64,000 nucleotides of DNA from Embiotoca jacksoni (GCA_022577435.1 JAKOON010000004.1:2937001-3001000); one strand, 5' to 3'; counted from the first letter of the stretch, positions 22,521 to 35,383 are shown. Numbers and translations are program-made. Notes: a model not told the origin generated them from the letters alone.

Positions 22521-25500
22521 ATGCAGCCGTTTACTTTGCTCGCTGCGCTTTCCCTCCTGCTGCACATCTCCTCCGGTAACGCAGAAGCCCAGAGGTAAGT
22601 CAATCAAGTAGAGCAACGGAGCGTGTGATGTTGTGTGCTGTGTTTCTCCCCTGAGAGCTGCAGCAGGTGTAAACTTTCATATTTACTCAGCCAAGAGTCA
22701 AAAAGATGTTGAAGTATGATGTCAGACAGGTTTCTTCGTACTGTAGAGTTACTACCACACTGCAGGGAGCCTGAATGCCAATAAGAAACCAAAAATATGA
22801 CCTGTACTATTGGCTAGTGTACAATTTGGCCCAGTTCCTGTGGCCTAAAAGGAAATTACTAACACTTTAATTGCTAGTTCGTACATGTAGTATTATTTTA
22901 AGTGGAGCTTGATGATTAACATGAACCCCTTGATTTCTCACTGAATTATGTGCTTTAAACCTTTACAGGAGGAAAACGGTTGTTGTGTACACTCTGCTAA
23001 CAGACCACCACAAGAGTGTGACGGCTAAATGTGGCACAGCAACTGTTAAAAACTGAGGAGCACCTGTCACACTTAGAAGCGCCTCTCCTGTGGGCTATTC
23101 TGGTTGATTTCTATCAAGTCTCAGATTCCTCCAGTCCCACTGGAGCCAAATCTGCTTTTAGGATGCCGACCCCAGCGACACCTAAACATCTGGGATATCG
23201 CAGTGTGACTTTGAGCTTGAAAGTAAAGATAATGATGCTGAAATCTGCAGTTGGATTTGGATGTGCGATTCTTGCATCCTTGGATTTTACCTACTTACTA
23301 GGTCAACGCCAAATGGCACGTTCAAATCTTAATTTAATTTACAGGTTTAAAAATACACACACGCAATGTCATCTCTATAGGTTATTTTCAGCGCTATGCT
23401 GACTCGTTAATCACAACTCTGAATAACTTCACAGTAGGTTCTCATCTGACTCCAGAAACAAGACCCAGACGAAGATCAAAGTTGAGGTATCAGTGTCCGA
23501 CGCGGGAAGTGTCTGATTAGTGTGTTTTCCTCCATCTGTAGCCGACATCCTGGCAGCTGGCTGCTGCTCCACAGGGAGCCACACTTCTATCTGAGCCCGT
23601 GAACAGACACTTTATTTCGGTTGTTTGGACTGTAATTAAAAATGGATGGCTGAAAGCCTGCATTTGGGAGAGCTTAGTGAGTTTGTGGATGTGTGGGCCT
23701 AAATAAACATGAATTTGTAATAACCTCGATTTCTCATCAGGGTGTCATTGTTGGTAAGATTTAAAGGCAGAATGTGCTATTGGATGTTCCTGAGACTGGC
23801 AGGTTATAAATATTACGCAGACAGACAAATTACCTTCCAGACTTATTTTCTTTTACAAAGGCACTACCGACAAGTCCTTACTGGAAACCAACCAGGTGTG
23901 TGTCGCTACGGCAGGAGACTGGAGTGTTGCTATGGCTGGAAGAAAAACAGCAAAGGGCAGTGTGAGGGTAAGAACAGTCTGTTTTTGATTTAAAAATGTT
24001 TGAATTCCCTTCAAATAAACCTGTGTATTAATATTGTAGCATACACAAAATGCTTTTTGAATGAACAAAAAATATTTAGAGAACAGAAATGTACTACCAC
24101 AACATCCTGACTATTGTTACTCTTTTCATGAAAGATATTTTCCAAACCCACAAAATGTGGAGGAAATGATTAAAAATCCTCGCCTGCGTAACAGAAATGT
24201 GCGGTTTCACTACAATCCATCAGTCTTACCACTGACTTTTCTGGCGGTGTTTTCTTCATGTTAAATGTTTTACCAGCTCAGTGTGAGCACGGGTGCAAGC
24301 ATGGAGAGTGTGTTGGCCCCAACAAATGCAAGTGTTCCCCAGGATACACCGGAAAGACATGCAATCAAGGTGGGTCTGGAAAACATTAGTCAAACTGGGT
24401 ACAGGAATTTAATCTCATTTCCAGCTGATGACTTCACTTTGCGAGCTACTTTTAGGTACCCATAAGAAAATGTTCATCTGCTGTATTTCAATGAAGTTGT
24501 CACTTAAATGTTTAACTTTTACAAAAGAGAGTGACGATGTTCCTTATTTCTAGATCTGAATGAGTGTGGCCTGAAACCTCGTCCCTGTGAGCATCGCTGC
24601 ATGAACACCTTTGGTAGTTACAAGTGCTACTGCCTCAATGGATACACCTTAATGCCTGATGGATCTTGTACCAGTGAGTCTCCTTATGTACTCCGAGTGG
24701 ATATGCAGAGATTAACGCAGTTTTTCCCTGTCTGATAACGTGTTATTTGTGTTTGTCCACGTAGATTCCAGGACATGCTCCCTTGCTCACTGTCAGTACG
24801 GCTGTGAGGAGGTAGAGGGGGAGATTCGCTGCCAGTGCCCATCTGCAGGCCTGCAGCTGGGGCAAGATGGGAGAACTTGTGTAGGTGAGCTACCACACTC
24901 GCACAGTAACAGATCGAAACAGGAAATCGTTTATTTTAAGCATTTAATGTCTTGCAAGGAAAGCAATACTGTATGTCTGCTGCCTGATAGAGCAATATCC
25001 TTATCTTGTCTAATCTTATCTTATCTCTAAATATGAAACAGAGCGAAAAGAGACTGACTTTTTATTATATCTTGGCTTTTTATGTCACATAGACTGGAAG
25101 CATTTGCATACTGGAAAAGTTCTATTAGGATTCTATCACATGGCTTTGGCTTGCTTGCCTTGTAATTCAGATGGATGCAATTAAATTATACTTCTTCCCA
25201 CAAAACAGCTTGAGCTGCGACTTAGTCAGCCTGACATTATCACGCAGAGAAGTAATCTACTAGTTCTACAGCATTAAATTTCAGGAATGCCGTATCCAAC
25301 ACATTAAAAAATAGATTTACAGCAAAAGTGCAACAGTGTATTTCTACCCGAGATGAACCCCGATGAGACAGATCACCAAATTCAACATGAAATGTCAACG
25401 TGAGCGTAGAGTATCTGGTCTGCACCACATACGAAAGGCTTCCAACCGCCTACAGGCCCAGACTTTCAGTTGCAAAGCAGAAATATAAACAAGAAAAATA

Positions 25501-28500
25501 ACATATTTACATGACTGAAAGTAAATTCATTTATGAAACTAGAAAGGCGGTCTGTAGTGCAGTGTAGTCCTCTGCCAAGGCCAATGTGGAAATCTGCAAC
25601 CACAGCAACTAAATATGTCTGAGTATGTTTCCAAAACTATTAGAATGATGTCAAAATAATGTTGTCCCCAAAATGTTTTGGTATACAGCTCCAAATCCCA
25701 ACACAAATCATCTCAGGACAAATCATCTGGTTGAGACATAATTACCACGGGCTTCTGTTTAGGGCTAAGCTCCCTTTGTGCTGTCTCCCAGCTGGCCTGG
25801 CATACCAGCTTCCTGTTACAGGACAGCAAACAGAGGCAGCTAATGGGTAGTTTTCCATGGTGCAGAGCCGCAATGCCATTTTAGAAAGCCTCACCTCTGT
25901 TGCTGCGAAAAGGCTAGATTTATTAAAAAAAATACCAGTATCATGAAAAGAACATCTGACACACTGAACAGGAAACGGAAGGTGAAGCAGGAAAGGTTAA
26001 AACTGCTAACTGCTAAGCAAACTAACCAGAAATGCCACGTTAAGAATGAAATTTGCATGAAATTTGCCAACAGGCTGCTTGAGAAGAAAAAACACATTTT
26101 CCATATCAAAATTGAATGCTGAACAGAGTTATTTAGTGTTGGCGAGCCATAAATAAATCCGTAAACAGCAGCACTATAGTGCGCTAGCAACAGGGACTGC
26201 TGGGAAGTGGGAATTAGCAATTTCAACAAAAAAAACAACAGCAAAAAAAATCATCATTGAATGTGATATGTTTAAAATGTTCTTCTAAAGTTCTACTATG
26301 TTCATTTGGTACATACTTTTCCTCGTTGTGGTGCAAAAGGCAGAACTCCAAAACGTTCAATAGAGAATAATGTAATGTAGTTTTGTAGTGTGGTGCCTCA
26401 GGACTCTGCTCAACTGTCATCTGAGTGAACAGTACCGTCTTGACGAATACAAAATCTTTGGCCATTTAATTTCTCCCCTTGTTCTGTTTCCCTCCAGACA
26501 TTGATGAATGTGTAACAGGGAAGAACCTCTGCCCATACAACAGACAATGTGTGAACACCTTCGGCAGCTACTTCTGCAAGTGCCAGGACGGCTACGATCT
26601 GAAATATGTGGACGGCAAATATGACTGTGTAGGTAAGGTATACAAGATTATTAAGAAGACACATCTGGGATCAATTTTACGCTTAAAGGTACAAATAGGC
26701 TTCTTCCAATTCCAGACCTTGATGAGTGTGCAGCCGGCTCCCACAAGTGCAGCCACCATGCTGTCTGTCTGAACACTGAAGGATCCTACAAGTGCAGGTG
26801 CAAGTCTGGCTTCAGAGGCAATGGCTTTGAATGCTCTGGTGAGATCCAAGATCTGTTCACAGAATTAGAAATCCAGTGATATGTAGGAGTGTCTTTTAAG
26901 ATGTACCAAGCCATTTAAGCCATTCACAATAGAATTCAAAAACACATGTCTCATGCCTTTCCCAGACGAGATTAGTCCCTCAGACAGGTCAGGAGCAGTT
27001 TTACAACGACATATTTCATTTGGACTCTTCAAAAAATCTCTTGAAAACAGCAGTCCTGCCAAGGCTAGTTTCCTGCTTTCAGGCTCCACTCCTCTTTACA
27101 GAAGTTAGTACCTGAGAGGCACAGATTGAAAACACACCTGTGTAAATATGCCACTGCATTGCAGCCAGCCATCTTATGAAGAAGGGAAAAGGAAGGTCGT
27201 GTTTTACTCTCTGAACCAGGTCCAGATCATAACAGGTGAAGTCTCTTTTATTTTGTAGTCAAGCCATTTTATCAGAGGTCGTGGGATGGAGACAAAGGCA
27301 GTGCAGATGAGTCCCTCAATGGTGAGACTGTGTGGAATCCAGCTTCCGCTGTTCACTCCCTGCTCTGAAAACCTATAATCCTTTCCTCTTGCCTACTTTT
27401 AAGCACACCTCCCCCAACTCTCTCCCTTGATCATGGCTGGAAATGATGTATGTCCAAAGCACCCAAATCTTGATATGAAACCTGGAATCCTCCGCATGAC
27501 CTTCTATATCTAGAGCTTATGGTATTAAAATGCTTGTGCATTTAAGACACTAATTTAAAGTTATGTGGAATGAAAGTCTCTGCCATGCTTCATCTGCATG
27601 GAGTAGGATAATCCTATCTCTTGTTTTAGCATGCTCATTTGTTATATAGCTCTGCTCCTGTGGAAAAATGAAGTATTTTATCCATGAACTGGTAAATTAC
27701 TCCAAGGTAGTGATTACCAAGACCTGCAGCTGCTAGATACATGACAACAAACAAGAAACACATCTGAATCCTGGTAAAATATTACATTTCCTACTCATGA
27801 TTGCAGATCCATATGACCAATCTGTTTCCTCTTCCTGCCCGCAGTCATCCCAGACTCCCAAGTGAAGCCCAGGATTCTGGGAGGTAAACTGAGCAATGAA
27901 GACATCAAAAATGTTATTCCTGAACCAGTCGCGACGCCGCCTCCCAGGGGCCGCCAGCAACCTTATGACTATGAGGGAGAGGTCTACATTGGCACCCAGA
28001 CTGAGGCAAGACAAGAGGAGGAATTTCCTGAAGAAGAGGAGCAGGAGGAAGCAGAAGACAACCAGCTCAATCCAAGAGGAGATGTTTTCGGTAAGTGTGT
28101 TTTTGTTTGGCTGCCTGTAATAAACCCATTCTATTATTCTGGGTGGTCTACAGTATACAGAATATAGGAACTATAAACAGACTAAACAAACTCAATATGC
28201 TTCAGCAGAGATCATGCTCTCATGTCTGCACTGCATCTGAACACAATTACACATTTTTCAGGAATTTGCTCAAAAAAGTATAAAATAGCACTTCAGCATT
28301 AAACCCTTGGCCAAAGAAGAAATGGGCTTGTTTTTACCTTTTGTTTTTACCCTGTTGTTTTCTTTAGTGATCAGCAACATGCTGAGGCACATTAAATCAA
28401 ATTAGTCTGAGATATCGCAGTCTTTCTTAATACTTTTATAAAGAATCACAAGCATTGTAACTGCCGTGCTGGCATATCATTAACCCATAGTATTGTTAAC

Positions 28501-31479
28501 TCTAACCTGACATTTTTCAAAACTACTCGATTCTCGCTTACACTTTTACATTAAAATGGCCTGGTATTACAAGATCCAAATTTACTGTGAATATATTGAT
28601 TGGGCCGCGCTACACTGGGGAATATTCCAAGTCGTTGCATCATACTGGATGTATAACCTCGGGTCGGGTTTGGAAACTATTGGAGCAGACTTTACCAATC
28701 AGTATTGACCACCATGTGACCTATGCTGTGTGCTAAAACCATAGACTGTGTATACAAATGGACATAGCCTCCTTTACCGAAGTCCTTCAAAGTGCAATAA
28801 CCACTGAGGGCCACAAGGGTCTGGCTCCGAAAAACCTCTGGCTTCATACACTCCCATCCAAAAGGTGTCAACCTCTTTTATAAAATACAAAGTCAATAAA
28901 AAAAAATGTCCACAAGTCAATATGATGTAATTCGCTATATTTACATCTTTTGATTAGTATTTTGGTGGTCCTTCTGAAAAAAATACACAATTAATTAGAT
29001 TAAGCTTCAACGTGAGGTGGGTTAGGGGGCGTGTCTCGTTTGATTGATATGCCTCGGTGCAATCAGGTTTCCGGTAAAGGTGGGCGGGTTCTCCACCCAT
29101 GGCTCCTCCCCAGATTATTAAAATACGGTCACTTCTGGCTCCCAAAAAAACAAAACAAGATGGTGACAGCCAAAATGCCAAACCCGAGGCTTCAGACTGT
29201 GAGTTTACAAACCATCGGGGGACCTCAAGGTGGGTTGTAACTTGGCCGAAACTCACCAAGCTGTAAACACCAGAGACCGCTGCCATTTTCTAGCGTTGGT
29301 ACAACTGGCTTTATCTACCACCGGCACCATTGTTAAAGCTACAATTCAAAACGAACTCTTGACTTCAACTTCATCGCACTCAGCTGGTGATCAGTCCGCC
29401 CTCAAGAGTGGCTGAGCAAACCTTCATGAAAACAGGGTTTCCAGACTATAATCACAGCAAAGACCGAAGTTGTGAGCAACAGTCGGGCGGAGCCAGGCTG
29501 ATATTAAACCACTGTCTAAAACAAATGCAAATGTAGGAATCTTAATATGAAACCCATTAATGTACAATAAAGAATGGATCTGATTCAGTCTCTTGAATAT
29601 GAGACATAATGGACTGGATAGTCTTGTCGTGTAGCAGTATTCTTCTTACTAAGAAAACCCACAAATAGGGTTGCCTTTCACCACTAATCTTGATAATCTT
29701 GATCTTTTAAAGCATCAGAGTCTGTCTAAGGTCTCGGATAGCAAGAGGAGACAGGCCCCGAGACATCCATCACCTCCAGGGAGGAATTTTACTCTGTTGG
29801 CATGTGAGAGCCCAGGGATACAACTCATCCTGGGCCTGCTTCCCATCCTATGGGAGACGGGCAAGGAAAGGAGGGAGGTTACAAAGCCTCCAAGCCTTTT
29901 ATTATGTTTCCCCAAAACAGCTGCCGTGCAAACAGACTTGACTCCTTGTAGGAAAGTCTGTCATCAGCACTCCAGACTTCTCTAACACCAGCCCACTCAG
30001 GCTGAGCAGGTTCAAAAACCCCAGCTGTCACTCGCCTGAGTGTCGAAGGCTGCTTTTCACAGGGGTGATTTGCTGCAAGAGCTTTAAAATGCTTGGGGGA
30101 GGTTGTATCCTAAAGTTGGAGTTCCCTTTCAAGGCCTGAGTGACAGCAGGGCAGGTCTACACCTGTTGGTTAAAAGCCCCTTTCAAGCTTTTGGCTTTTG
30201 TTTCATCAGGGAAAATCTCTTTGCTGCATTATTTTGGAAGTTTTTTTTTTTCTAAAATAACATTTTCAGGGGATTTTTTTTTTGTAAGTGTATATGCAGG
30301 ATTAAGATGCGTTGGATCATGACAAAGACTATACACTGAGATGCCAATTTATTAGGTACACTAAGCTAAAACTAATTTACTTTAACACAACTGTCTTGCT
30401 ATAAGTCCTGCCTTTAGTTTTTGTGGAAACTGAACATTATAACTATCAGGAAGAAATAAGTTATTGCGCAAATGTTTTATTAGACTGCAATATGTAACTA
30501 GTAGTGCACGCTATAAAATCCACATATGAAAAACCATCACAGTGATTTTTAATCTTTGTCTTTACACACAGTATCAGAGGACTTTGAGTCGGTGCTCGGC
30601 CCAGCCACAGAAGTCAAAGAAATCCAAATAGCGCCATTTCAGAAAGGTAATCAAATGTATGTTTATGTGCCACAGTTGTATAATGACTGTTTATGGGACT
30701 AATTTCAAAAAGTGCTTCTGTCCTTTACCAACTAGAGTATATCATGGATTGCAACTTTGATCAGGGAGCATGTGAGTGGGTCCAAGACAGGGCTGATGAC
30801 ATGGACTGGACTGTAGCATACCACGATAAAGGTAACAAAATGATGACTATACAGCAGGAGATTTTTTTTTTTGTCAGATAAAATGCATTCAGTTTTGATC
30901 CTTCAATTATAGTTACTTATATGAGCTCCAAACTCTTTTAGGTTCGGAGTACTACATGGCCTTGAGTGGGCTCCAAGGGGAGCAAGAGGACGTGGCCAAG
31001 CTGAAGTTGCTTCTCAGCACCCGGACCCAGCAGGGCAGCTTCTGCCTCACGTTTGACTACCGTGTGGTGGGTCATAATGTGGGCACAGTCAGGGTGCTGC
31101 TGGATAACAATGCTTACCCAGTGTGGGAGCAGAGCCAAAGCAAAGACCAGAGCTGGCAGACAGAGTTCCTCACCGTGGCTTGGACAGATGAGGCCCCAGA
31201 GTCTGTGAGTCTCATATAATTGATAAGTGCAATGCACTGAAGTAACTGCTAATAATACCTGTTATAAACACTGCCAAAGGAGCCATAAAGTATTAAACGT
31301 CTATGCAGTACTTGTGACTAGCCATGACAGATATTGATCTAAAATGTTTACTGCAATTGAATGTCTTTCAGATTATCTTTGAAGCTCAGCGGGGGAAAAG
31401 CGTTGGAGGTGAAATAGGGCTGGACAATGTTGTGCTGACCTCAGGGCCCTGTCAAGATGACGCCGGGCCAGTCTTTTAA
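22521..31479 (+). CDS. egfl6: EGF-like domain multiple 6, secreted EGF/MAM protein
   Basis: Thirteen coding exons: 22521-22594, 23861-23967, 24277-24369, 24554-24673, 24765-24884, 26498-26632, 26716-26838, 27259-27321, 27845-28090, 30572-30646, 30736-30831, 30942-31204, 31372-31479. All introns are GT-AG, and the joined frame of 1623 nt gives 540 residues (human 553). In order: signal peptide MQPFTLLAALSLLLHISSG; a Cys block PGVCRYGRRLECCYGW; EGF-like repeats including calcium-binding DIDEC and DLDECAAGS modules (exons 3-7, phase 1-1 apart from the first junctions). Next comes a Pro/Glu-rich linker with an RGD motif (NPRGDVF, about residue 357), then a MAM domain starting MDCNFDQGACEW (about residue 387) to the C-terminus. 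EGFL6 is an extracellular basement-membrane protein that binds integrins through RGD. It lies between the thymosin gene and rab9a as in mammals. Frames of up to 123 codons inside introns are chance. Confidence 0.93.
28738..29240. mobile_element. Probable non-autonomous DNA transposon, truncated, in egfl6 intron 9
   Basis: It starts ACCATAGACTGTGTATACAAATGGACATAG, wording I associate with an abundant teleost element whose ends read ACCATAGACTGTATATA. A later block, AAGATGGTGACAGCCAAAATGCC...TTACAAACC, fits the other end of that element, but the closing inverted repeat is missing. The family name is not certain and the right boundary is approximate. Confidence 0.45.
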
Positions 31480-31794
31480 GAAGCTCCACGATTAGAAATG
31501 ACACATGTCAAGGATTCCTGTTTCCTGTCCATATGATGGTGTCTTCTTTGTGGAGTTTCTCAATGTTCTTTCCTGGCAGAGCCGCACCCTAAAGGGAAGA
31601 ATATGTACAATCAGTGCATGCAAGTTTACTCCATCACCGTGCTGCTACATCAATGCATCCTGTTACAATCTTTATTAGGATTTTAAAAAAATAGTCTCTT
31701 ACGATCCAGATAACTCCAATCTCAGGAATAGTCTGTTGGTTTGGTTTAACAATATTGTGCTTATCCCTTTTTTTGTGTATGTGACAGAGCATTG
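31480..31794 (+). other. egfl6 3' UTR
   Basis: Non-coding sequence after the egfl6 stop. No strong poly(A) signal stands out before the transposon-like sequence that follows. Confidence 0.4.
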
Positions 31795-32324
31795 CTGAAG
31801 TTAACTAAAAATAATCTACGACATGTAATGTGAATTATTAGTTGAACTATATCTAAAATCTTAGATGAGTAACTTTTTTGAAGGCTGTTTAGTTTAAATG
31901 ATAAAAAAAAAAAAAAGTCAAAGAAATTGCAAATTGTTCATTTTAATCATACTGTATTATTACATTAAATCTGTTTTTTTCTAACATTCCTTTATTCTGT
32001 GCTTGTTGTAAGACTGTATATCTGGGAAGCTAATCTTGAGCATGTTACTTGCCGTAGATGGCTGCAAACTGGGCAAACAAGTATGTAGGTAACTTGCAGT
32101 CTGAAAATGCAGTCTGTAGACAGTGTAGACATATATTTTATGGATAAAATATTCATCTGATAAGTAATAATGGCTGTGAAATAAATGCAGTGAAGTAAAA
32201 AGTACAACGTTTCAATCTGAAATGTAGTGGAGCATCAAATAGAAATACTCAAGTAAAGGAAATTAAGTAAATAAATTGTACTTAAGGTACTTGAGTTAAT
32301 GTACTAAGTTACATTCCACCACTG
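31795..32324. mobile_element. Second hAT-type element, decayed left end
   Basis: The right 170 bases (GTGAAGTAAAAAGTACAACG...ACTTGAGTTAATGTACTAAGTTACATTCCACCACTG, ending 32324) are the same family as the 6263-6913 element. The flanking octamer CAGCATTG (32325-32332) has a 7/8 match, GAGCATTG, at 31787-31794. The sequence after it (CTGAAGTTAACTAAA) looks like a left end with a small deletion. The boundaries are inferred. Confidence 0.5.
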
Positions 32325-32457
32325 CAGCATTGCATCTGGCCAGTATGCATTTAGATTTGTATAAACAGTTTATGATTTTGACTGCGTGCAGCTGGGATGG
32401 TGGCAAACAACACCAAGGTGTCGCCCCCTGGTGGTGAAGCATGAATGATGCTGTGAT

Positions 32458-32580
32458 CAGTGGTGGAAGTTAAAATAAGCACAACTTTAAGCATCTATGT
32501 TAGTATAAAGTACATTAATGCACCAGTAATACTGTTCCAATATATCATATATATAAAAATATATATTGGCTACAGTAAAA
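32458..32580. mobile_element. Left-end fragment of a hAT-type element
   Basis: CAGTGGTGGAAGT at 32458-32470 is the same terminus as in the two elements above, facing away from the copy that ends at 32324. No matching right end was found; the extent shown is approximate. Confidence 0.45.
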
Positions 32581-32729
32581 CACAAGACAGGAACCGTTTT
32601 GCTGCACAATGATTTTTGCACATTTTTGCTGGAAATACGTCCATACTTTAACTTTTTTTTATTTTTTTTATTTTTTATTATTTGTTCTTCTCATAATAAC
32701 GGTGTGACAATAATGAATATTACATGCAG

Positions 32730-33004
32730 AAGTCGCGGTGGCCCGAGACGGAACCTCAGCGCTCGTTGGTTGTTTCCGTCTGACGTGATCACATGATCTG
32801 ACGCGGTCCCCGCTAGCCTCGTTAGCAGCTAGCCGCGTTAGCACCGAGCCGCCGGAGTCCACCAGGAAACGCCGCGACCTGATATTTATCGATTCTCGAG
32901 ACGCGCCGGGGGCCAAAGGAGCTGTCACGCGAATCCAGCAGTATTACTCCTTAATATTTCGTGGTTGAACTATCGGTGGCTCCGCAGCTGCTTTGACCCA
33001 AACA
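32730..33004 (+). promoter_or_regulatory. rab9a: GC-rich rab9a promoter and non-coding first exon
   Basis: A local CpG-rich island in AT-rich surroundings. The first exon ends at 33004 before the donor GTGAGT; its 5' end is unknown. It is joined to an acceptor (CTCTCCATTAG, ends 33521) 53 bases upstream of the rab9a ATG. A TCACATGA motif (32789-32796), the M-box/CLEAR-like site bound by MiT/TFE factors, lies in the island. Confidence 0.6.
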
Positions 33005-33574
33005 GTGAGTTATGCTACTTGCACTATTACCTGCACGTAAACCACCGCCAGCTGATTTTAGGTTTCCGACTCAGCTCCAGCTGTTTTTTGTTTTTTGTTC
33101 CTTTTATCATGTTAGTCCAGCTTCGATGACATAAACTCATCATTCCGACTCCTTCTGTTAACACGCCAGCCTCGTCATACCTCACAAATGAAACACCTTG
33201 TTTAGAGTATACATAATCGATATGTTGCAGGACCATCTGTCAATCAGGAACGTGATTGTTGTCATTGTGTTACAGCTGGTTGAACGTCACCTGCATGGCT
33301 GCTCGCATCAACAACACGCGTATGAGCATGTGACCGAGGACTTGTTGTTTACTGCACATGATCTGGACAAGAGGAGAAGGTTTACAAAAAACTAAATCAA
33401 GCATTGGTGAGACAAATAGAGAGTTCATGTTTCAAAATGCCACCATGCTGGTGTGCAGATGATTCATATATATATATATATATATGTATATATCCCTCAC
33501 ACGTTGTTGTCTCTCCATTAGGTCAGTTTTTTTTGTTTGTTTTTTCCAAAGTGGTCATCTGGGAGTGAACAGCC

Positions 33575-34183
33575 ATGACAACAAAGACATCCCTGCTGAA
33601 AGTTATCCTGCTGGGTGATGGCGGCGTGGGAAAGAGCTCCATCATGAACCGGTATGTCACCAACAAGTTTGACGCTCACCTTTTCCACACCATCGGAGTG
33701 GAGTTCCTCAACAAGGACCTGGAGGTGGACGGCCACCAGGTCACCCTGCAGATCTGGGACACCGCCGGCCAGGAGCGCTTCCGCAGCCTGAGGACTCCTT
33801 TCTACCGCGGCTCTGATTGCTGCCTGCTCACCTTCAGTGTAGACGACAACCAGAGTTTTCTCAACTTGGGCAACTGGAAGAAGGAATTCATCTACTACGC
33901 GGATGTCAAGGAACCGGAGAAGTTCCCCTTCGTAATCTTGGGAAACAAATTGGATGTGCCGGAAAGGCAGGTGTCCGCCGAGGAGGCTCAACAGTGGTGC
34001 CGGGAGAATGGTGACTCCCCCTATTATGAGACCAGTGCCAAGGACGCCACCAACGTGGCGGTGGCCTTCGAGGAGGCCGTGCGTAGAGTGTTGGCAATGG
34101 ATGAAAGAACGGACCACCTCATACCCACGGACACGGTCAAGCTCCACAGAAAGCCTCGCTCTGCTGCCACTTGCTGTTCATAA
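33575..34183 (+). CDS. rab9a: Rab9A small GTPase
   Basis: A single coding exon gives 202 residues (human RAB9A 201). The P-loop is GDGGVGKSS (residues 14-22), switch I holds HTIGVEF with Thr39, and switch II holds WDTAGQERF (61-69). The base-binding motif is GNKLD, with ETSAKDA near residue 152. The sequence follows RAB9A almost throughout, for example YRGSDCCLLTFSVDD. RAB9A is a late-endosome GTPase for mannose-6-phosphate receptor return to the Golgi. The tail is ATCCS: two prenylatable cysteines followed by one extra serine, whereas mammalian RAB9A ends in CC. Coding GC is high compared with its surroundings. Its 5' UTR is split by a 517-bp intron (33005-33521). Convergent with trappc2. 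The 209-codon antisense frame over it (33518-34147) is a shadow. Confidence 0.97.
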   Translation: MTTKTSLLKVILLGDGGVGKSSIMNRYVTNKFDAHLFHTIGVEFLNKDLEVDGHQVTLQIWDTAGQERFRSLRTPFYRGSDCCLLTFSVDDNQSFLNLGNWKKEFIYYADVKEPEKFPFVILGNKLDVPERQVSAEEAQQWCRENGDSPYYETSAKDATNVAVAFEEAVRRVLAMDERTDHLIPTDTVKLHRKPRSAATCCS

Positions 34184-35231
34184 CATCCAGGATTTATCAC
34201 TAACGTGAATTTGCTGTTGTGTGATGAGGCTGTAGGTGTGCAATGCTGTAACCTCTTATTTAAACAAATCATGCTACTGGCCTTGTGATTTGTTACACTG
34301 TTGAAAGTTTGATCATGCAAAGTGTCTGACCTCCGTTTAAAAAAAAAAAAAAAAAAAAAAAATACACAAACACTAAATTCATCCCAGTCTAATTACAAAT
34401 AAACCTCAAGGCACTGAATCATTGACTTTGCTCTGCCACGATTTAAAAGTCAGTATAAAAAGGGAGCATATCATGTTGGACCAAAACTACTGAGGTCACT
34501 GAAAACTTTCATGACCTCAGATGGTTAAATGTAAAATTCTGTCTTAAAGGAAAATTATAATGCGACTCCTAAAGTCTGTGTTTTGATGTGTGCTACTTGG
34601 GGAGTGCAGGGTTTCTAAATTACACTCCCAAATGTGATCGTGCAGAGCGATGACCGATTTATATTACAATAATGGCTTAATTAAAATAATTTGTACCTCT
34701 CGGTAACATTGAAGTAGCTAAGGCAGTACTTTGTAAAACTAACAAATTGAGGCTTGTGATTACTGCACCTTTAGGTCTTGTTTGTGCACATTCTGCATTG
34801 TGAATACATTATGATTATGTGCTGGACGCACTGAGGGATAAGTTCCCGACCAGAAAATAAATATTAAAAGCAAACTTAACATGCATGGCATATAGTATAT
34901 TTAAGTTTCTGGAAACTTTTGTATTTTGTAAGCAGTTTTTACCTTGAAAAAAAATAACTGAATCAAACCATAAGAAGATTACTGAAAGTGTAATGAAGTG
35001 GTGGTCATGATTGAGTTATCCTTCCTCCTCATTGCTGGGTTTATTGTTTGAAATAATGATTTTTATATTAAAAAGCACTCTTAATTAACACTTTATATAC
35101 TTACAGTTGGAAGTCTTTCCCCACTGCTTAATATTTTAATAAGGTGAACTATTAATTTACCCTAACTGTTGCTCATTCAGATTTCATTTATGTTCAAGGT
35201 TGTACTACTGGTATGTCAAATGATAAATAAA
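34184..35231 (+). other. rab9a 3' UTR with three possible poly(A) signals
   Basis: AATAAA occurs at 34398-34403, 34856-34861 and 35226-35231. A 23-base A run near 34340 lies before the first. No other gene. The last signal is about 150 bp from the trappc2 poly(A) signal on the other strand. Confidence 0.5.
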
Positions 35232-35383
35232 CCCCCTGACAATTTGTCTGTTGATCCTGTTTTGTAGCCCAAAAACTTAACTGTTGAGGAGTCAGTTCGA
35301 TATTCAAGGTTTAGAACTGAAGTGACTCTTTCCAAGCTGCTGCACCTAAACATGTCAAGACATAAGGTTGTGGCTATAAAAGA

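Noticed and set aside
23031..23402. 123-codon frame in egfl6 intron 1
   Set aside because: No domain, poor start context, and inside an intron bounded by good splice sites on the same strand.
33518..34147. 209-codon open frame antisense to rab9a
   Set aside because: It is the mirror of a GC-rich, strongly conserved coding exon, with no motif or promoter of its own.
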